From Closterium sp. NIES-65 (Eukaryota > Streptophyta > Zygnematophyceae > Desmidiales > Closteriaceae), in assembly GCA_948144175.1 (NCBI GenBank), contig CANXME010002659.1, positions 1-64,000 on the forward strand: 64,000 bases of DNA, in the 5' to 3' direction. A model generated the notes under the pieces. That model saw only the letters and a program-made list of their open reading frames with translations. It ran no database searches and was not told the DNA's origin. Below are positions 9,684-20,470 of this stretch, one piece after another. Position 1 is the stretch's first letter, and each line of letters opens with the position of its first letter. The translations under genes and the position numbers were made by a program.

Positions 9684-10126
9684 ATAGAAACCCTGGTAAG
9701 TAGCTTTCGCGGGGGTCCTATGAGCGACCCTGCGCTTTCCAGGGAACTACAGTGCTAGTTGCGGCACTTTCCGCCCTCTGACCCTCACACAGGAAAGTTA
9801 GAGCTTGTTACACCCTAGTAAAGATCGCTGCATTTTGAGGATCACGCTTGAGATCTTTACTAAACAGTGTCATACATACCGCTGTACAGTAATCACTGTG
9901 TCAGGTGCTGTACCAACAGAGGAAGGATCGAAATCACGAGTTCTCAATGCTACCCAATCTTCGTTTTTCTGAGAGATTGTGGTGACAGCCAAACTTTCGG
10001 TGATCCTTGCATCTTTGTACCACAGATAGAGTGATCCTTGATGACGAAAATTTCAACGTCGCAAACAGCTGTAACAACGTCCCCGACTGTATCTCTCAGC
10101 GGAAAGGGGTCGTCAAGCGTGACAAC
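9684..10126 (-). pseudogene. Possible C2-domain (phospholipase D-like) exon fragment ending at element F
   Basis: On the minus strand 10126 down to 9953 reads VVTLDDPFPLRDTVGDVV and continues with CDVEIFVIKDHSICGTKMQG. The VEIFVIKD...GT.MQG pattern resembles the late strands of the C2 domain of plant phospholipase D (VxFxVKDxDxxGxxxIG). The piece is short and stands alone, and F lies directly at its 5' side. 9684-9950 shows nothing further. This could be chance similarity. Confidence 0.3.
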
Positions 10127-10264
10127 TGTGAAAATAGGAAAACAGGAAATGAATGAACTATGAATGAAAGCAGTACAAATATGAAACCCTAACTGGGTTG
10201 TACCCCCTATGGGATACCCCACTACAGCCTACACAGCAGTATAAGCTATAGATATGTTCTGACA
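10127..10264 (-). repeat. F 3' LTR
   Basis: Read on the minus strand it starts TGTCAGAACATATC and ends TTTTCACA. It matches 17337-17474 over all 138 bp. Confidence 0.95.
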
Positions 10265-10266
10265 CA

Positions 10267-10287
10267 CCCCCATAGGCAAAGTGGGGG
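10267..10287 (-). promoter_or_regulatory. Polypurine tract in a hairpin, element F
   Basis: CCCCCA (10267-10272) pairs perfectly with TGGGGG (10282-10287) across a 9-nt loop. On the element's own strand the downstream arm is the polypurine tract next to the 3' LTR. The same arrangement occurs in A, D, I and K. Confidence 0.7.
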
Positions 10288-10470
10288 AGAACAAGGGGTC
10301 ACAAGACCAGTCAAGCAAGACAAAGCAAAGCTCAGGGTGGATCACAAAGTCACCACACAGTCCGAGCACAAGAGCAAGCCAAAGGCCAGTTCACAAGCAA
10401 GAGTACAGACATATAGATAAAGCTAGACAAGCAAGAGCAGGTATATATATATGTCACAGTACAAGTGAAG

Positions 10471-13400
10471 TCAAGAGGAGAGCAAGTGAGGCAAGACAGG
10501 CACAAGACCCAGCTGGGTGCAGAAGCGCTGATGGTCACAAGGCGCAAGTGCCTTGGTTGAACACATCAGCAGTGTTGGCCTCAGAGGCCACGTACGCAAG
10601 TCGCAACTGACCACGCTGCTGCAGCTCACGAGCAAGGAAGTAGCGGAGAGCAATGTGCTTCGTTCTGTGCTCCAAGCGCTGCTCTCGACACAAGGCCAGC
10701 ATAGCCTTGTTGTCTACGTACAGCACTGGAGGAGAACGAGGCGGCTCTCCAAGGTCAGTCAGCAGGTAGGTGAGCCAGCGAAGCTCCTGTGCAGCCATGG
10801 CCCCGGCGTAGATCTCAGCCTCACAAACTGGAGCGAGAACCGAAGACGAGCGAGTAGACCGCCACGAGACAGAGCCGGAACCAAGGCTGAAGGTGTAACC
10901 CTGTGACGACCGCTGCGTAGCCTGGTCGTCAGCCCAAGAAGCGTCCGCGTGGCCGGTAAGGACCACTGGACTCCGCCCTCCAAGCACTAGCCCCATGCCT
11001 GACGTACTGCACAGGTAGCGCAATACCCTCTTCGCTGCAGCCATGTGCTCCGGTCTGTGTCTCCCAGGAGCAACATAGCGTGCAAGAATGCTCAGAGGGT
11101 ATGCAAGGTCAGGTCGTGTGCAGGTCATCAGGTACATGAGGCAGCCAACAAGCTCCGCATACGGACCACTCGACTCTACGGACTCATCCGAAGGCAGAGC
11201 TGAGAGTGAGTGGCGAGTAGGCAGAGGAGTGGCCTGAGGCGAGGAGTACGTGAAGCCGAAGCGCTGAAGGACCTGCTGCACCATGTGTGACTGAGTCAAG
11301 GTAATGGTGCGGCGTGCTCTGTCCCGAGTGATCTGCAAGCCAAGGTAGCTGCGCAGTTCACCCAGGTCTGTGCACGTGTGTCTCTTCAACAGCTCGGACT
11401 TCACGTATGCGAGTCCAGCAGTGTCCGCTGTGGCAAAGACCAGGTCGTCGACGTACACGAGGATGTAGAACGGCGACAGGGAAGTGTCGGTGCGAAGAAA
11501 CAGCGACGGGTCAGCAGTAGAAGGAGCAAACCCAAGAGCCGCAAGTGTAGTCCTCAGTGTGTCGTGCCACTCACGCGGTGCCTGGCGGAGACCGTAGACT
11601 GGCCGTCGGAGGCTCCACTGGGTGCCAGGAGGGAAAGTCCCAGTGAAGCCAGGTGGACGGCGAAGCCAGATCTCCTCGTGCAGGCTACCCTGCAAGAACG
11701 CAGTGCTGAAGTCGAGAGAGTGAAGCTCGTAGTCGCGCTGAGCGGCTATGTGCAGCAGCACCCGAAGAGTAGTCATCTTCGGGGTGGGAGAGAAGGTCTG
11801 AAAGTAGTCAACTCCCTGCCGCTGACTGAAGCCACGAGCAACGTACCGTGCCTTGAAGACAGGTGGAGAGCCCGGCGGCCGCTTCACCCTGAAGATCCAC
11901 ATGCCACTGACGATGTTCGCCCCAGGAGGGGGAACCGCGTCAACGTAGGTGCCTGTGGACTTCCAGGAAGCCATCTCTGCATCCATAGCTGCCTGCCACT
12001 GAGAGGAGTAGGGACCCTCTACGGCCTCCGCGTAAGAACGCGGAGTCGGGATGTCTAGTGCATCCGGGTCTCCCTCAGGGGCAAGCAGTACAGACGCGAG
12101 ATGAGGTGAAGCAGCCGCTAGACACTGTAACTCCTCCTGCCTGTCCTCTAGGACGTCCGTGCCAAGAGCACACTCACCCCCGACGGACGGAGGACAGACA
12201 GACGCAGACCCAGCAACAAGACTAGCAGCGTAGTCGAGACGACAGCGAGCAGCAAAGTCGACGAGCTCAGCGACTAGAGCAGACGCAGCAGTGGACTCAA
12301 AAGAGGGGTCAGTGACGACAGTAGCAAGCAGACGCGTGACAGTGGGACTGGCAGCACGAAGAGAGTCCGACTCAGGGTCCGCAAGCGCAGGAAGAGAGGA
12401 CTCAGGAGGAGAAGGCAAAGGGGCACGCAGAGGAGCAGTGGACGGACGTAAAGACATCCGGTGCGTGCCAGGGACAGGAGGAGGACGCTGACGCGAACTG
12501 CGACCACTAGCGCGAGCAGCACGAACAGGCGACGCGGGACGAGACGCAGGCTCACGACGCTCAGCAAGACCTCCAGTAGGACCAGTGTAAGGAGAGGGAG
12601 CAGGCAGTGGAGAGGAAGGCTCCAGTAGGGGCTGCGATTGGACAGGCGGTGGACCCTCTACTGGAGGAGAAAGACCAAGAACCTGCTGAAGGAGCGGAAC
12701 GAAGTACGGCCGAGGCCGCGCGGCAGCTCCAGACTCAGCAAGGACAGCACCAGCACCCTCAGCGACAGCACCAGCGCCACCCACACCTCCAGCGGCAGGA
12801 CCAACAGCAGCAGGCTCAGCACGAACGCCCTCAGCAGCTCCAGCTCCAGGAGGACCTGCAGGGCCAGCAGCTCCGGGACCGGCTGCACCCGCACCCTCGA
12901 CGGTCGAAGAAGCTCCAGCTCCAGCTCCAGCAGCACCTCCAGACTCAGCAGCACGCCTCCAGCGGCGAGCGAACCACTCGCGCAGCTCCTGTGGAGAGAG
13001 GGGCTCCCGGCGAGACGCAGCAGCAGGAGAAACCCCAGGCTCAGCAGCTCCAGACGCAGCACCCCCAGGCTCAGCAGCTCCCAGCTCAGCACCCCCAGGC
13101 TCAGCAGCTCCCGACCCAGCACCCCCCGGCTCAGCACCCCCAGGCTCCGCACCCTCCGCAGTAGCACCCTCAGGCCCAGCACCCCCAGCAGTAGCACCCC
13201 CAGGCTCAGCACCCCCGCGCACAGCACCCCCAGAGTCAGCACCCCCAGGCTCAGCACCCGCAGCAGCACCAGAGTCACCAGTAACCTCGACCGGGTCAAC
13301 GGCGTCTACCTGGGACACACCTGAGGGGGCAGGAACCTGAGGGGGGAGGGGGTCTACCGGGGGGGGAACCGGCACAAGGAAGTCCGGGGGAGGGGGGAGG

Positions 13401-16351
13401 GAAGGAGTGCGGTAGGGGAAGAGACGGTAGAAGGGGACTGACTCGTTGAACGTGACGTCCTGGGAGGACAGAACACGACGAGAGGAGGGGTGGTAAAACT
13501 GCCACCCTGGGGCGTCAGTGGGGAAGCCAAGGAAGACACAGGGAGCAGCACGAGGGGACAGCTTGTCCGCAGACAAGTCGCGGACAAACGCCCGAGATCC
13601 CCAGACCCGGAACACAGACGCATCGCCAACCTTCCCCGTCCACAGCAAGGCTGGGGACATCGCTGGCCGAGAGACCCGGGGGTGAAGGTTGAGCTGATGC
13701 GCCGCGTACCTCACCGCAAACGGCCACAGAAAATGGGGGGCAGCCGCATGCATCATGGACGTACGAGCGACATCCATGACCATGCCAATGCGGCGCTCAG
13801 CAATCCCATTTTGCTGTGGTGAGTCCGGAAGCGTGAAGGTCTGGCGGATCCCCCGTGCACGACAGTAGTCTCGCAGAAGGCGAGAAGAGAACTCTCCGCC
13901 TCTGTCAGAGTGCAGACGCAGAACAGGAAAGTCCGAGCCAAAGCTCTTCCTGAGCTGGAGACGAGCCTCGCGGATCCAGTCGATCAGCACCTCAGTGACC
14001 GCACCCTTGCTGCGCAAGGGGAGGACTGTGGTGTAACGCGAGTAGTCCGTCAACCACCAACAGGAAGTAGCTCTCGTAACCCTGCCCACGGACGGGGGCT
14101 GGGCCCCACACATCCATGTGAAGCGTCTGCAGGGGAGCCTCTGTCGGGGGGAAGTGGGAGGAGTGAGGAGTAGCCCGGAGGCGACCCTCGACACAGGGGA
14201 CACAGGAAGGTCCTGGCCCGGAGGGGAGAGGAGGGAGAGACTGGGGAAGACCAGAGACAAGGACACGGGAAGCCATGCTCCGAAGACGGGGCAAGGAGGG
14301 GTGGCCAAGACGGTGGTGCCACAGGAGAGTCTCGTGAGACAGGAGGCGACAAGAACAGGGGGCAGACTCAGGACCTGACCGGGACGCAGCAGCAAGTACC
14401 TGACCCGACGCAGCCACCTGACCAGACGCAGGGACAGGAGGAGACTCAACGGTCAGGGTGTAGAGACTCGACCCCGGCCGACGTGAGAACGTGGCCAGGT
14501 GTCGGCCTGTGCGAGCCTCCGTGCATTGGGTCACCCTCTGACGCGCAGGAGTGAACTGGTGAACACCCCCATCCTGCAGGTCCGCTCCACTCACCAAGTT
14601 CGTAGAGAACGAGGGAAGGTACAGACCCGACAGGGTGCCCGAAGGGGCAGCCGGACACGGGAGGACAGTGGAGAAGTGAGACAGGACAGGACCCCCAGAG
14701 GGGTCAGCAAGGGAGACCGCAACCGGCCTGGCGAGCGGCGAAAGGGTAGTGCGGTCTCGAAAGAAGGAGCGAGAAGCTCCGGAGTCAAGTGTGAAAGTGA
14801 GGGAGGACGAGGACGACTCAGTACCTGAGAGCGCAGTCTCACCAGTACCTGAGAGCGCAGACGCACTGGCACCTAGAGCAGCAGCCTCACAAGCACCTAG
14901 CGCAGCAGTACCAATGCCCGGGTCGGGCTGAAAACACCGGTAACCCTCATTCTCCTCACTATAATCCACAACATACATAGCAGTAAGGATAGCATCAAAA
15001 TCAAGATCAAAGATCGCTACACCAGCCCTGAGAAGCTCATCCCAGCGAGGGATCTCACTAGCCCCAGGGAACTGCTGACGCCAAGCGTCCGTCAGGCGGC
15101 CAAAGCAGCGCTGGGTGGCGTGGGCACCCCCACACTGCTCACCCGCGCGGTCGCCGGAACGAAGAACGTAGGTGCAGGGACCAGTACCCCCACCCCTCTG
15201 ACGCCCAGCGTACCACTCACGAAGCTGCTGAGGCGAAGGGATGTCCCGCGAGCGCTGCTGCTGCTGCCGGTTGCGAGCGCTGGCCACCACCACCGCCGCT
15301 ACGCTGCTGGGTACCACCCCGACCAGCTCCACCTCCTCCACCACTACTGCCTCCTCCGCTGCCGCCTCCACTGCCTCCACCTCCGCCGCCTCCACCTCCG
15401 CCGCTGCCTCCACCACCACCGCTGGCACCACCACCACCGTCTCCGCCGCTGCTGCCGCCACCACCACCACCACCCCCGCCACTAGCCCCGCCGCCACCCC
15501 CACTCCCTCCGCCGCCACCGCCGCCACCGCCACCGCCCCCTCCAGCTCCACCCGCGCCCTTGCCCCCCTTGCCCTTGCTGGAGCGACGTCTCCCACTAGG
15601 GGCAGACGCCGCGCCGACCGACTCAAGACCAAGCAGGTCGGCAGCAGCAGCAGAGGCAACAGAGGGCAGCAAGGGGGAAGGAGAGCACCCCTCAAAGATG
15701 GGGGTGCGAGGGTCACCACGAGAAGCACCTACAGCGACTATGCTCTTCTCCGCTGCAAGGAGGGCCTTCTCGAGGAGGTCGACGGTGAGAGTGGTGGGAC
15801 AGACTGCGAGAAAGTGGTCCCTGACGACGCGAAGGGAGTCAGGGAGGCGTGCGACTACGTAGTAGAGAGCGATGTACATGGGGGGGGGGGTTCTTAGCGC
15901 AGAACTCAGCAGGAAGGGCGGCGCGGTAGCGAGTGTCACTAGTGCGGAGGTGCGTAATGAGGTCAGCGACAGTGGGAAAGGCAGAGAGGTCAGGAAAGAG
16001 GTAGGGAAGCATGAGACGGCTCAGTGCAGCAGTGGCAGGGGAGGAGTAGCGCGCAACTACAGCGTCGTACAAGGTCTGAGCACTCTTGTACTGACTAAAG
16101 TGCGCACGCTCAGAGGTAGGGAGGTGGCGACGCACAGCAAGACGTGCAGCAGCATCGCGGGTGGCCCACTTAGAGCGGACAGCGGGATCAGCATCAGCAG
16201 CAGGGGCAGGAGAGGAGCCAGAGGTGAGGTCAAAGAGAGAAAGGTCGTCAGCCCTGTCGCACTGTAAGAACAGCTGCAGGTCGTCTAACCAGACCTCAAA
16301 ATCAATGGCGCGACCCTCAGCGTCAAAAGCTAGGACACTAGGGGTAGCCAT
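10471..16351 (-). pseudogene. F gag-pol: gag, protease, integrase, RT, RNase H, with four single-base frameshifts
   Basis: Gag starts MATPSVLAFDAEGRAIDFEV (16351), a UBN2-like copia gag, followed by a Gly tract and a C-x13-C-x3-H-x4-C knuckle ending HATQRCF. Protease has LDSGAS. The integrase has HHRLGHP...CVPC zinc ligands, HMDVWGP, HSDRGGEFSS and SPQQNGIAERR (DDE). RT carries YVDDLVFATAD. RNase H has TGHADASWADD, CEAEIYAG, YVDNKAML and HIALRYF. Breaks: C11 instead of C10 near 15889-15899, one in the Gly/Gln tract near 15250-15290, an extra G near 14050, and an extra A just before the end of RNase H near 10550. Apart from these indels the reading is whole. Confidence 0.9.
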
Positions 16352-16454
16352 GGTGACGACAGCGACGCAGTGCAAGCAGTGGGGAAAGAGCTCGCAGTGT
16401 CAGTGGGACAGTGCTCACCAGGCAGGGCAGGTCGTGCAGTCAGCAGAAAGGCGG

Positions 16455-17240
16455 CTCAGCGACCGGGCGGCTCGGGTGCACAACTGCTCGGCTCCCGGGC
16501 GGCTCGGCGGCTGGGCGGCTCGGGCGCAGGGCGGCTCGGCTCCCGGGCGGCTCGGCGGCTGGGCAGCTAGGGTGCAGGGCGGCTCGGCTCCCGGGCGGCT
16601 CGGCGGCTGGGCGGCTCGGGTGCAGGGCGGCTCGGCTCCCGGGCGGCTCGGCGGCAGGGCGGCTCGGGTCCCGGGCGGCTCGGCTGTTGGGGCGGCTCGG
16701 CCGGGAGATGCAGCGTCGGGCCGGCAGGTGCAGCGTCGGGCCGGCAGGTGCAGCGGCGGGCCGGCAGGTGCAGCGGCGGGCCGGCAGGAGCAGCGGCGGG
16801 CCGGCAGGGTGCAGCGGCGGGCCGGCAGGAGCAGCGACGGGCCGGCAGGGTGCAGCGGCGGGCCGTAGGCAGCAGAGGCGGGGCCGCGTCAGAGGAGGCG
16901 GCGTGGCCGCGTCAGGGGAGGCGGCGGGGCCGCGTCAATGGAGGCGGCGGGGGCCGCGTCAGGGGAGGCGGCGGGGCCGCGTCAGGGGAGGCGGCGGGGC
17001 CGCGTCAAGGGAGGCGGCGGGGCCGCGTCAAGGGAGGCGGCAGGGCCGCGTCAGGGGAGGCGGCGGGGCCGCGTCAGGGGAGGCGGCGAGGCCGCGTCAA
17101 GGGAGGCGGCGGGGCAGCGTCAAGGGAGGCGGCGGGGCCGCGTTAAAAGAGGCGGCGGGGCCGCGTCAAGGGAGGCGGCTGGGCCGCGTCAGGGGAGGCG
17201 GCAAAGCCGCGTCAGAGGAGGCGGCGGGGCCGCGAGTGAA
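16455..17240 (-). repeat. F leader minisatellites
   Basis: Two blocks of GC-rich tandem repeat lie between PBS and gag: a CGGCTCGG-CGGGCGG type unit (about 16455-16860) and a 23-bp GAGGCGGCGGGGCCGCGTCA type unit (about 16870-17240). Arg/Gly/Ala-rich frames here are translated repeat. Confidence 0.85.
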
Positions 17241-17336
17241 AAGGCGACCCGAGGGGTCGCTAAAAGAAAGGCGCGCCTCGGGGCGCGCGTCGGTGGGCCC
17301 AAACAACGGTCCTAAGGTAGGACCCGCTCTATACCA
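17241..17336 (-). promoter_or_regulatory. F primer-binding site and leader hairpins
   Basis: Minus strand order: TGGTATAGAGCGGG (PBS), then GGTCCT...AGGACC, then GGGCCC, then GCGCGCC-CCGA-GGCGCGC followed by a T-rich run, then GCGACCC-CTC-GGGTCGC followed by TTTTC. Elements D and A repeat the series. Confidence 0.75.
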
Positions 17337-17474
17337 TGTGAAAATAGGAAAACAGGAAATGAATGAACTATGAATGAAAGCAGTACAAATATGAAACCCT
17401 AACTGGGTTGTACCCCCTATGGGATACCCCACTACAGCCTACACAGCAGTATAAGCTATAGATATGTTCTGACA
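17337..17474 (-). repeat. F 5' LTR
   Basis: This is the promoter-bearing LTR for the minus-strand element. It is identical to 10127-10264. Confidence 0.95.
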
Positions 17475-17982
17475 ACAACCTGTGTGCTTGCAGGTAGTAT
17501 AGCAACGCCCCCTGAAAGGGTACACCAGGCGCAGCGGAAGGAGGAGAGGGCAAGTGACGAAGAGGAGGGACCATGAGAGGAGAGGAGGTGGTGGGTGGCG
17601 GCTAAAGCTGCTGGTACAGGGGCAACTGGAGCAACTGGCACACGGGCAACTGGAGTAACTGGCTCCACGGCTAGACGAGCGGCTGGAGCAACTAACTCAC
17701 GGGCAACAAGAGCAACGGGCTCACGGACGACTGGAGCTGCTGGCTTCACGGCGGCCACCCCCCTTCAACCTCCCCTCCCCCTTCTCCCCAACCCCCCCCC
17801 CCCCCCCCCCCCCCCCCACAGCAGCAGAAGTGACAGAGAGAGACATGGCAGTCAGGGCAGGCACGGACAGTAGCAAAGAGAGAGAAACGATAGGGGAAAG
17901 AGAGGAGCAGGAGGGCGGCTGGTGCTGAAACTTCACTCCTGCCACCCACTCACCCTTTCCCCCACACCAATTGGCGCGGCAT

Positions 17983-18120
17983 TGTCAAAGGTCCACTGGA
18001 GATCCCCGATTGATCCTATAGAAGGGTTACAGGCACGTTGGCCTGGGGGGTTATGGGCGCACTGACCCGCTACTTAACAAGCCCTTTTATCCCAATGGTA
18101 TAGTGACTGAGATTCGGACA
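17983..18120 (+). repeat. TRIM 5' LTR
   Basis: TGTCAAAGG to GGACA, with the TG...CA ends of an LTR. It differs from the 3' copy by scattered substitutions, most of them in the last 35 bp. Confidence 0.88.
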
Positions 18121-18161
18121 TGGTATTAGAGCAAAGGTCTCGGGTTCGAATCCCAGTGTGT
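18089..18161 (+). other. tRNA-like segment spanning the TRIM LTR end, PBS and internal region
   Basis: TCCCAATGGTATAGTGA near 18089 resembles a tRNA-Glu 5' half (A box like, one mismatch), and GGTTCGAATCC (18143-18153) is a good B box. The 3' LTR copy has TGGTCTAGTGG (18303-18313), a full A-box match. The acceptor ends do not pair, so this is tRNA-derived sequence and not a tRNA gene. Confidence 0.6.
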
Positions 18162-18189
18162 GCACCTCGGGCATCTTAGTGCGGGGGGG

Positions 18190-18327
18190 TGTCAGAGGTC
18201 CACTGGAGATCCTCGATTGATCCTATGGAAGGGTTACAGGCACGTTGGCCTGGGGGGTTATGGGCGCACTGACCCGCTACTTAACAAGCCCTTTTATCCC
18301 AATGGTCTAGTGGTTGGGATTCTGACT
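18190..18327 (+). repeat. TRIM 3' LTR
   Basis: TGTCAGAGG to TGACT, the second copy of the 138-bp repeat. The final base has changed from A to T. Confidence 0.88.
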
Positions 18328-18756
18328 GGCATCCCTACCGCCACTCCCTCCTCTACCCCACACCCTCCCCCCCCCACAGCAGCATGTGGGGCGCGCAGGC
18401 AGCAGGGCGCAAGGGGCGCGTATGCAGCAGGGCACGCTGGCAGGCAGGGCAGCGCGACGCGCTGGCGGGCAGGGCAGCTCGACGCGTGGGCGGGCAGGGC
18501 AGCGAGACGCGCTGGCGGGCAGGGCAGCACGACGCGCTGGCGGGCAGGGCCGCTCGACGCGCGGGCGGGCAGGGTAGCGCGACGCGCTGGCGGGCAGGGC
18601 TGCGCGACGCGCGGGTGAGCAAGGCAGCGCGATGGTGGGACCGTGACGAACGGCGCTGCACGCACGTACGCCAGCAGAAGCAAGCACGACACTAACAGGG
18701 GCGCCACTACGAAAAAGAGATTAGCAGGCCGTAGGATCGTTAACGCTCTGATACCA

Positions 18757-18974
18757 TGTTAAAATTGCTTAGGACTTAGGTTTAGGAACAGCCTAGGCAA
18801 ATATCGAGAGTAGCGAGAGGGAATTGGAAAAGGGGGTTTCACTAAGAGATTGAGGTACAAGATATAGTCAAGGAACAAATCATAGCAAGGATGCACCACC
18901 AACAATAGGCAGAATGACTACTCTACGATGTAACCGCAAGCAATTATACAACATATATATGATATATATTGACA
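18757..18974 (-). repeat. L 5' LTR, 218 bp
   Basis: On the minus strand it runs TGTCAATATATATC to TTTTAACA and is followed by TGGTATCAGAGC. It shares TTGGTGGTGCA, TTGTTCCTT and TAGTGAA blocks in the same order with the 228-bp LTR of B. Confidence 0.8.
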
Positions 18975-19186
18975 CATCAGCACTGAAATATCCAGATAAG
19001 AACAAGAGTTTGAGATGTCTCTCGAGGTCAATGTAAGGCGTCTCAAAGCTAGGGAGCATAGCAAACCTTCATTCAATTGGGTTTTATGGCGATATCGCCA
19101 TTGAAATAAACTTACAAGATATGGAAACAACAACTCCTTTACCCTTGCAAAAAACTTTCAGCCCACAGCAGCACATCAACTTTGAG
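18975..19186. other. Host sequence between L and M
   Basis: AT-richer, no gene seen. A perfect 16-bp palindrome, ATGGCGATATCGCCAT, lies at 19086-19101. The last five bases, TTGAG (19182-19186), are the left TSD of M. Confidence 0.6.
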
Positions 19187-19312
19187 TCTCATAATATAAC
19201 AGCGGAATGGGTGCGATAAGGATTACCAGGTGATACAAATAGCAAACCAAACTGTGTTGTACTCTCTAGGAACCACCTCACAACAGCCTAACAATGAATA
19301 TAATATTTGACA
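19187..19312 (-). repeat. M 3' LTR
   Basis: It is followed by a decayed PPT hairpin (CACCCCCATAGG). It differs from 48075-48200 at many positions, so M is the oldest element of the stack. Confidence 0.82.
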
Positions 19313-20470
19313 CACCCCCATAGGCTGAGTGAGGCCTACTCACAAAGAGCAAGAAATACAAATGGTCACAAGACCAGTCAAAAGAAGCAACAACACAGAG
19401 CTCAGAGTGGATCACGATGTCACCACACAGTCCAAGCACAAATAATCGGCCACAAGGTTAGTTCAAGAGTTCACAAGTATATAACGATGCAAGTACAAGC
19501 AGCAACACACAAGACTACAGCACTCGAGGGCCTGCCTCAGCAAGGCCCTGCGGAGATAACTACTACAACGGGAGCTAGACTACGGGCTAGGCACGGGTGC
19601 TCGTGTGATCTCTGCGTTCGTTGGTCCTTGTCGTTTTCCTAGTGCTCACACTGCTTGCTAGTTCACGGGGCAATTTGGCAAGAGTTTCACTAGAGAAAGT
19701 TGACAAAATAATGGTCCAAATCAGTTGGCATGGCAAGACTACATCAGAGCCAGCATTTAGGTCGGTCGACTGCCAGCACAGCATGGTCGACCGCGTTCCA
19801 GCACGACTTGGTCGACCGCGCTCCAGCAGTGCAAAGTCGACGGCGTGCCAACGCTGCAGGTTGACGGCGTGCCAGCATTGCTCCCGCAGAACAGCAGCGC
19901 ACCTACTTCGCAGGTACTCGTAGATGATTGGCGGGCTAAGCCTTGTCACCTGAACAGCGCACGCACCAAGTCATCCTCGTGCTGACAGCTCCACCTGATC
20001 CGCCACGTCGACCTCGGGATACCACTACCGAGGTCGGACTCGCCAACTTCGCTTGGGTGACCGTCGCACTCCTTCGCAGAACCTCGTCACCCAGGTATCC
20101 CGGTCGACCGGGCGACCATGTCGACCAGCTGCTCCTGTATGTGCTCGTCGACCTCCCAAGTCGACGACCACCCCAAGTCGACCTCACCAGGTCGACCATA
20201 CCTCTGGTCGACCAGCTCCAGGTCGATGTCACTCCTGGTCGACCAGCTCGACGTTGACCAGCGCAGTTGTCAGCCGACCACCCAGGTCGGCTACCCGAAG
20301 TCGGCGTCACCAACTGGGCCGACCTCTTGAAGTCGGCGACCTCCCAAGTCGGTGACCTTGCAAGTCGGCGCCGACTTCCAGGTCGACGTGCCACATCACC
20401 GACCACCAAGTCGGCGGCATTGCAGTGGCCCCGTGCAAGTCGACCAACCCCGTCGACCAGCTCGCCCAAG
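19313..20470 (-). other. M 3' untranslated part with GTCGAC-rich low-complexity DNA
   Basis: 19313-19460 keeps the family 3' UTR phrases (GGTCACAAGACCAGTC, AGTGGATCACGATGTC). From about 19760 to 20470 the DNA is a weave of GTCGACC and AAGTCGGCGACC motifs, perhaps an expanded simple repeat. No frame is credible. Confidence 0.6.

Larger units (their letters stand above)
10127..17474 (-). mobile_element. Copia element F, full length, 7348 bp
   Basis: Two LTRs of 138 bp with no differences that I can find bracket a complete gag-pol region. The TSD is ACAAC (10122-10126 and 17475-17479). PBS-like TGGTATAGAGCGGG is the complement of the bases just left of the right LTR. Identical LTRs mean a very recent insertion. 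F landed at the left end of element L. Confidence 0.95.
17983..18327 (+). mobile_element. TRIM: 345-bp miniature LTR retrotransposon
   Basis: Two direct repeats of 138 bp (17983-18120, 18190-18327) start TGTCA(A/G)AGGTCCACTGGA. Between them lie only 69 bp, beginning TGGTATTAGAGCAAAGG (PBS close to TGGTATCAGAGC) and ending in a purine tract (GTGCGGGGGGG) directly before the second repeat. GGCAT flanks both ends (17978-17982, 18328-18332). Size, PBS, PPT and 5-bp TSD fit a terminal-repeat retrotransposon in miniature. It has no coding capacity. The plus orientation is opposite to host element L. Confidence 0.88.
17480..18974 (-). mobile_element. Element L: truncated non-autonomous LTR element related to B
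   Basis: The right end has an LTR (18757-18974) and PBS TGGTATCAGAGC on the minus strand. The left end (17480-17570) matches the 3' internal end of element B, including the GCTGCGC(C/T)TGGTGTACCC and TCAGGGGG phrases. No pol is present. Its 3' LTR is missing: only TGACA remains next to the F insertion point. The interior holds poly-C (17794-17817), repeats at 18400-18640 and a TRIM. Confidence 0.7.

Noticed and set aside
12607..13324. Gln/Ser-rich plus-strand frames over element F
   Set aside because: They are shadows of the repeated integrase-RT spacer of the minus-strand pol.
18089..18161. Functional tRNA-Glu gene
   Set aside because: The A and B boxes are good, but the acceptor arms do not pair and the anticodon arm is occupied by a PBS-like sequence.
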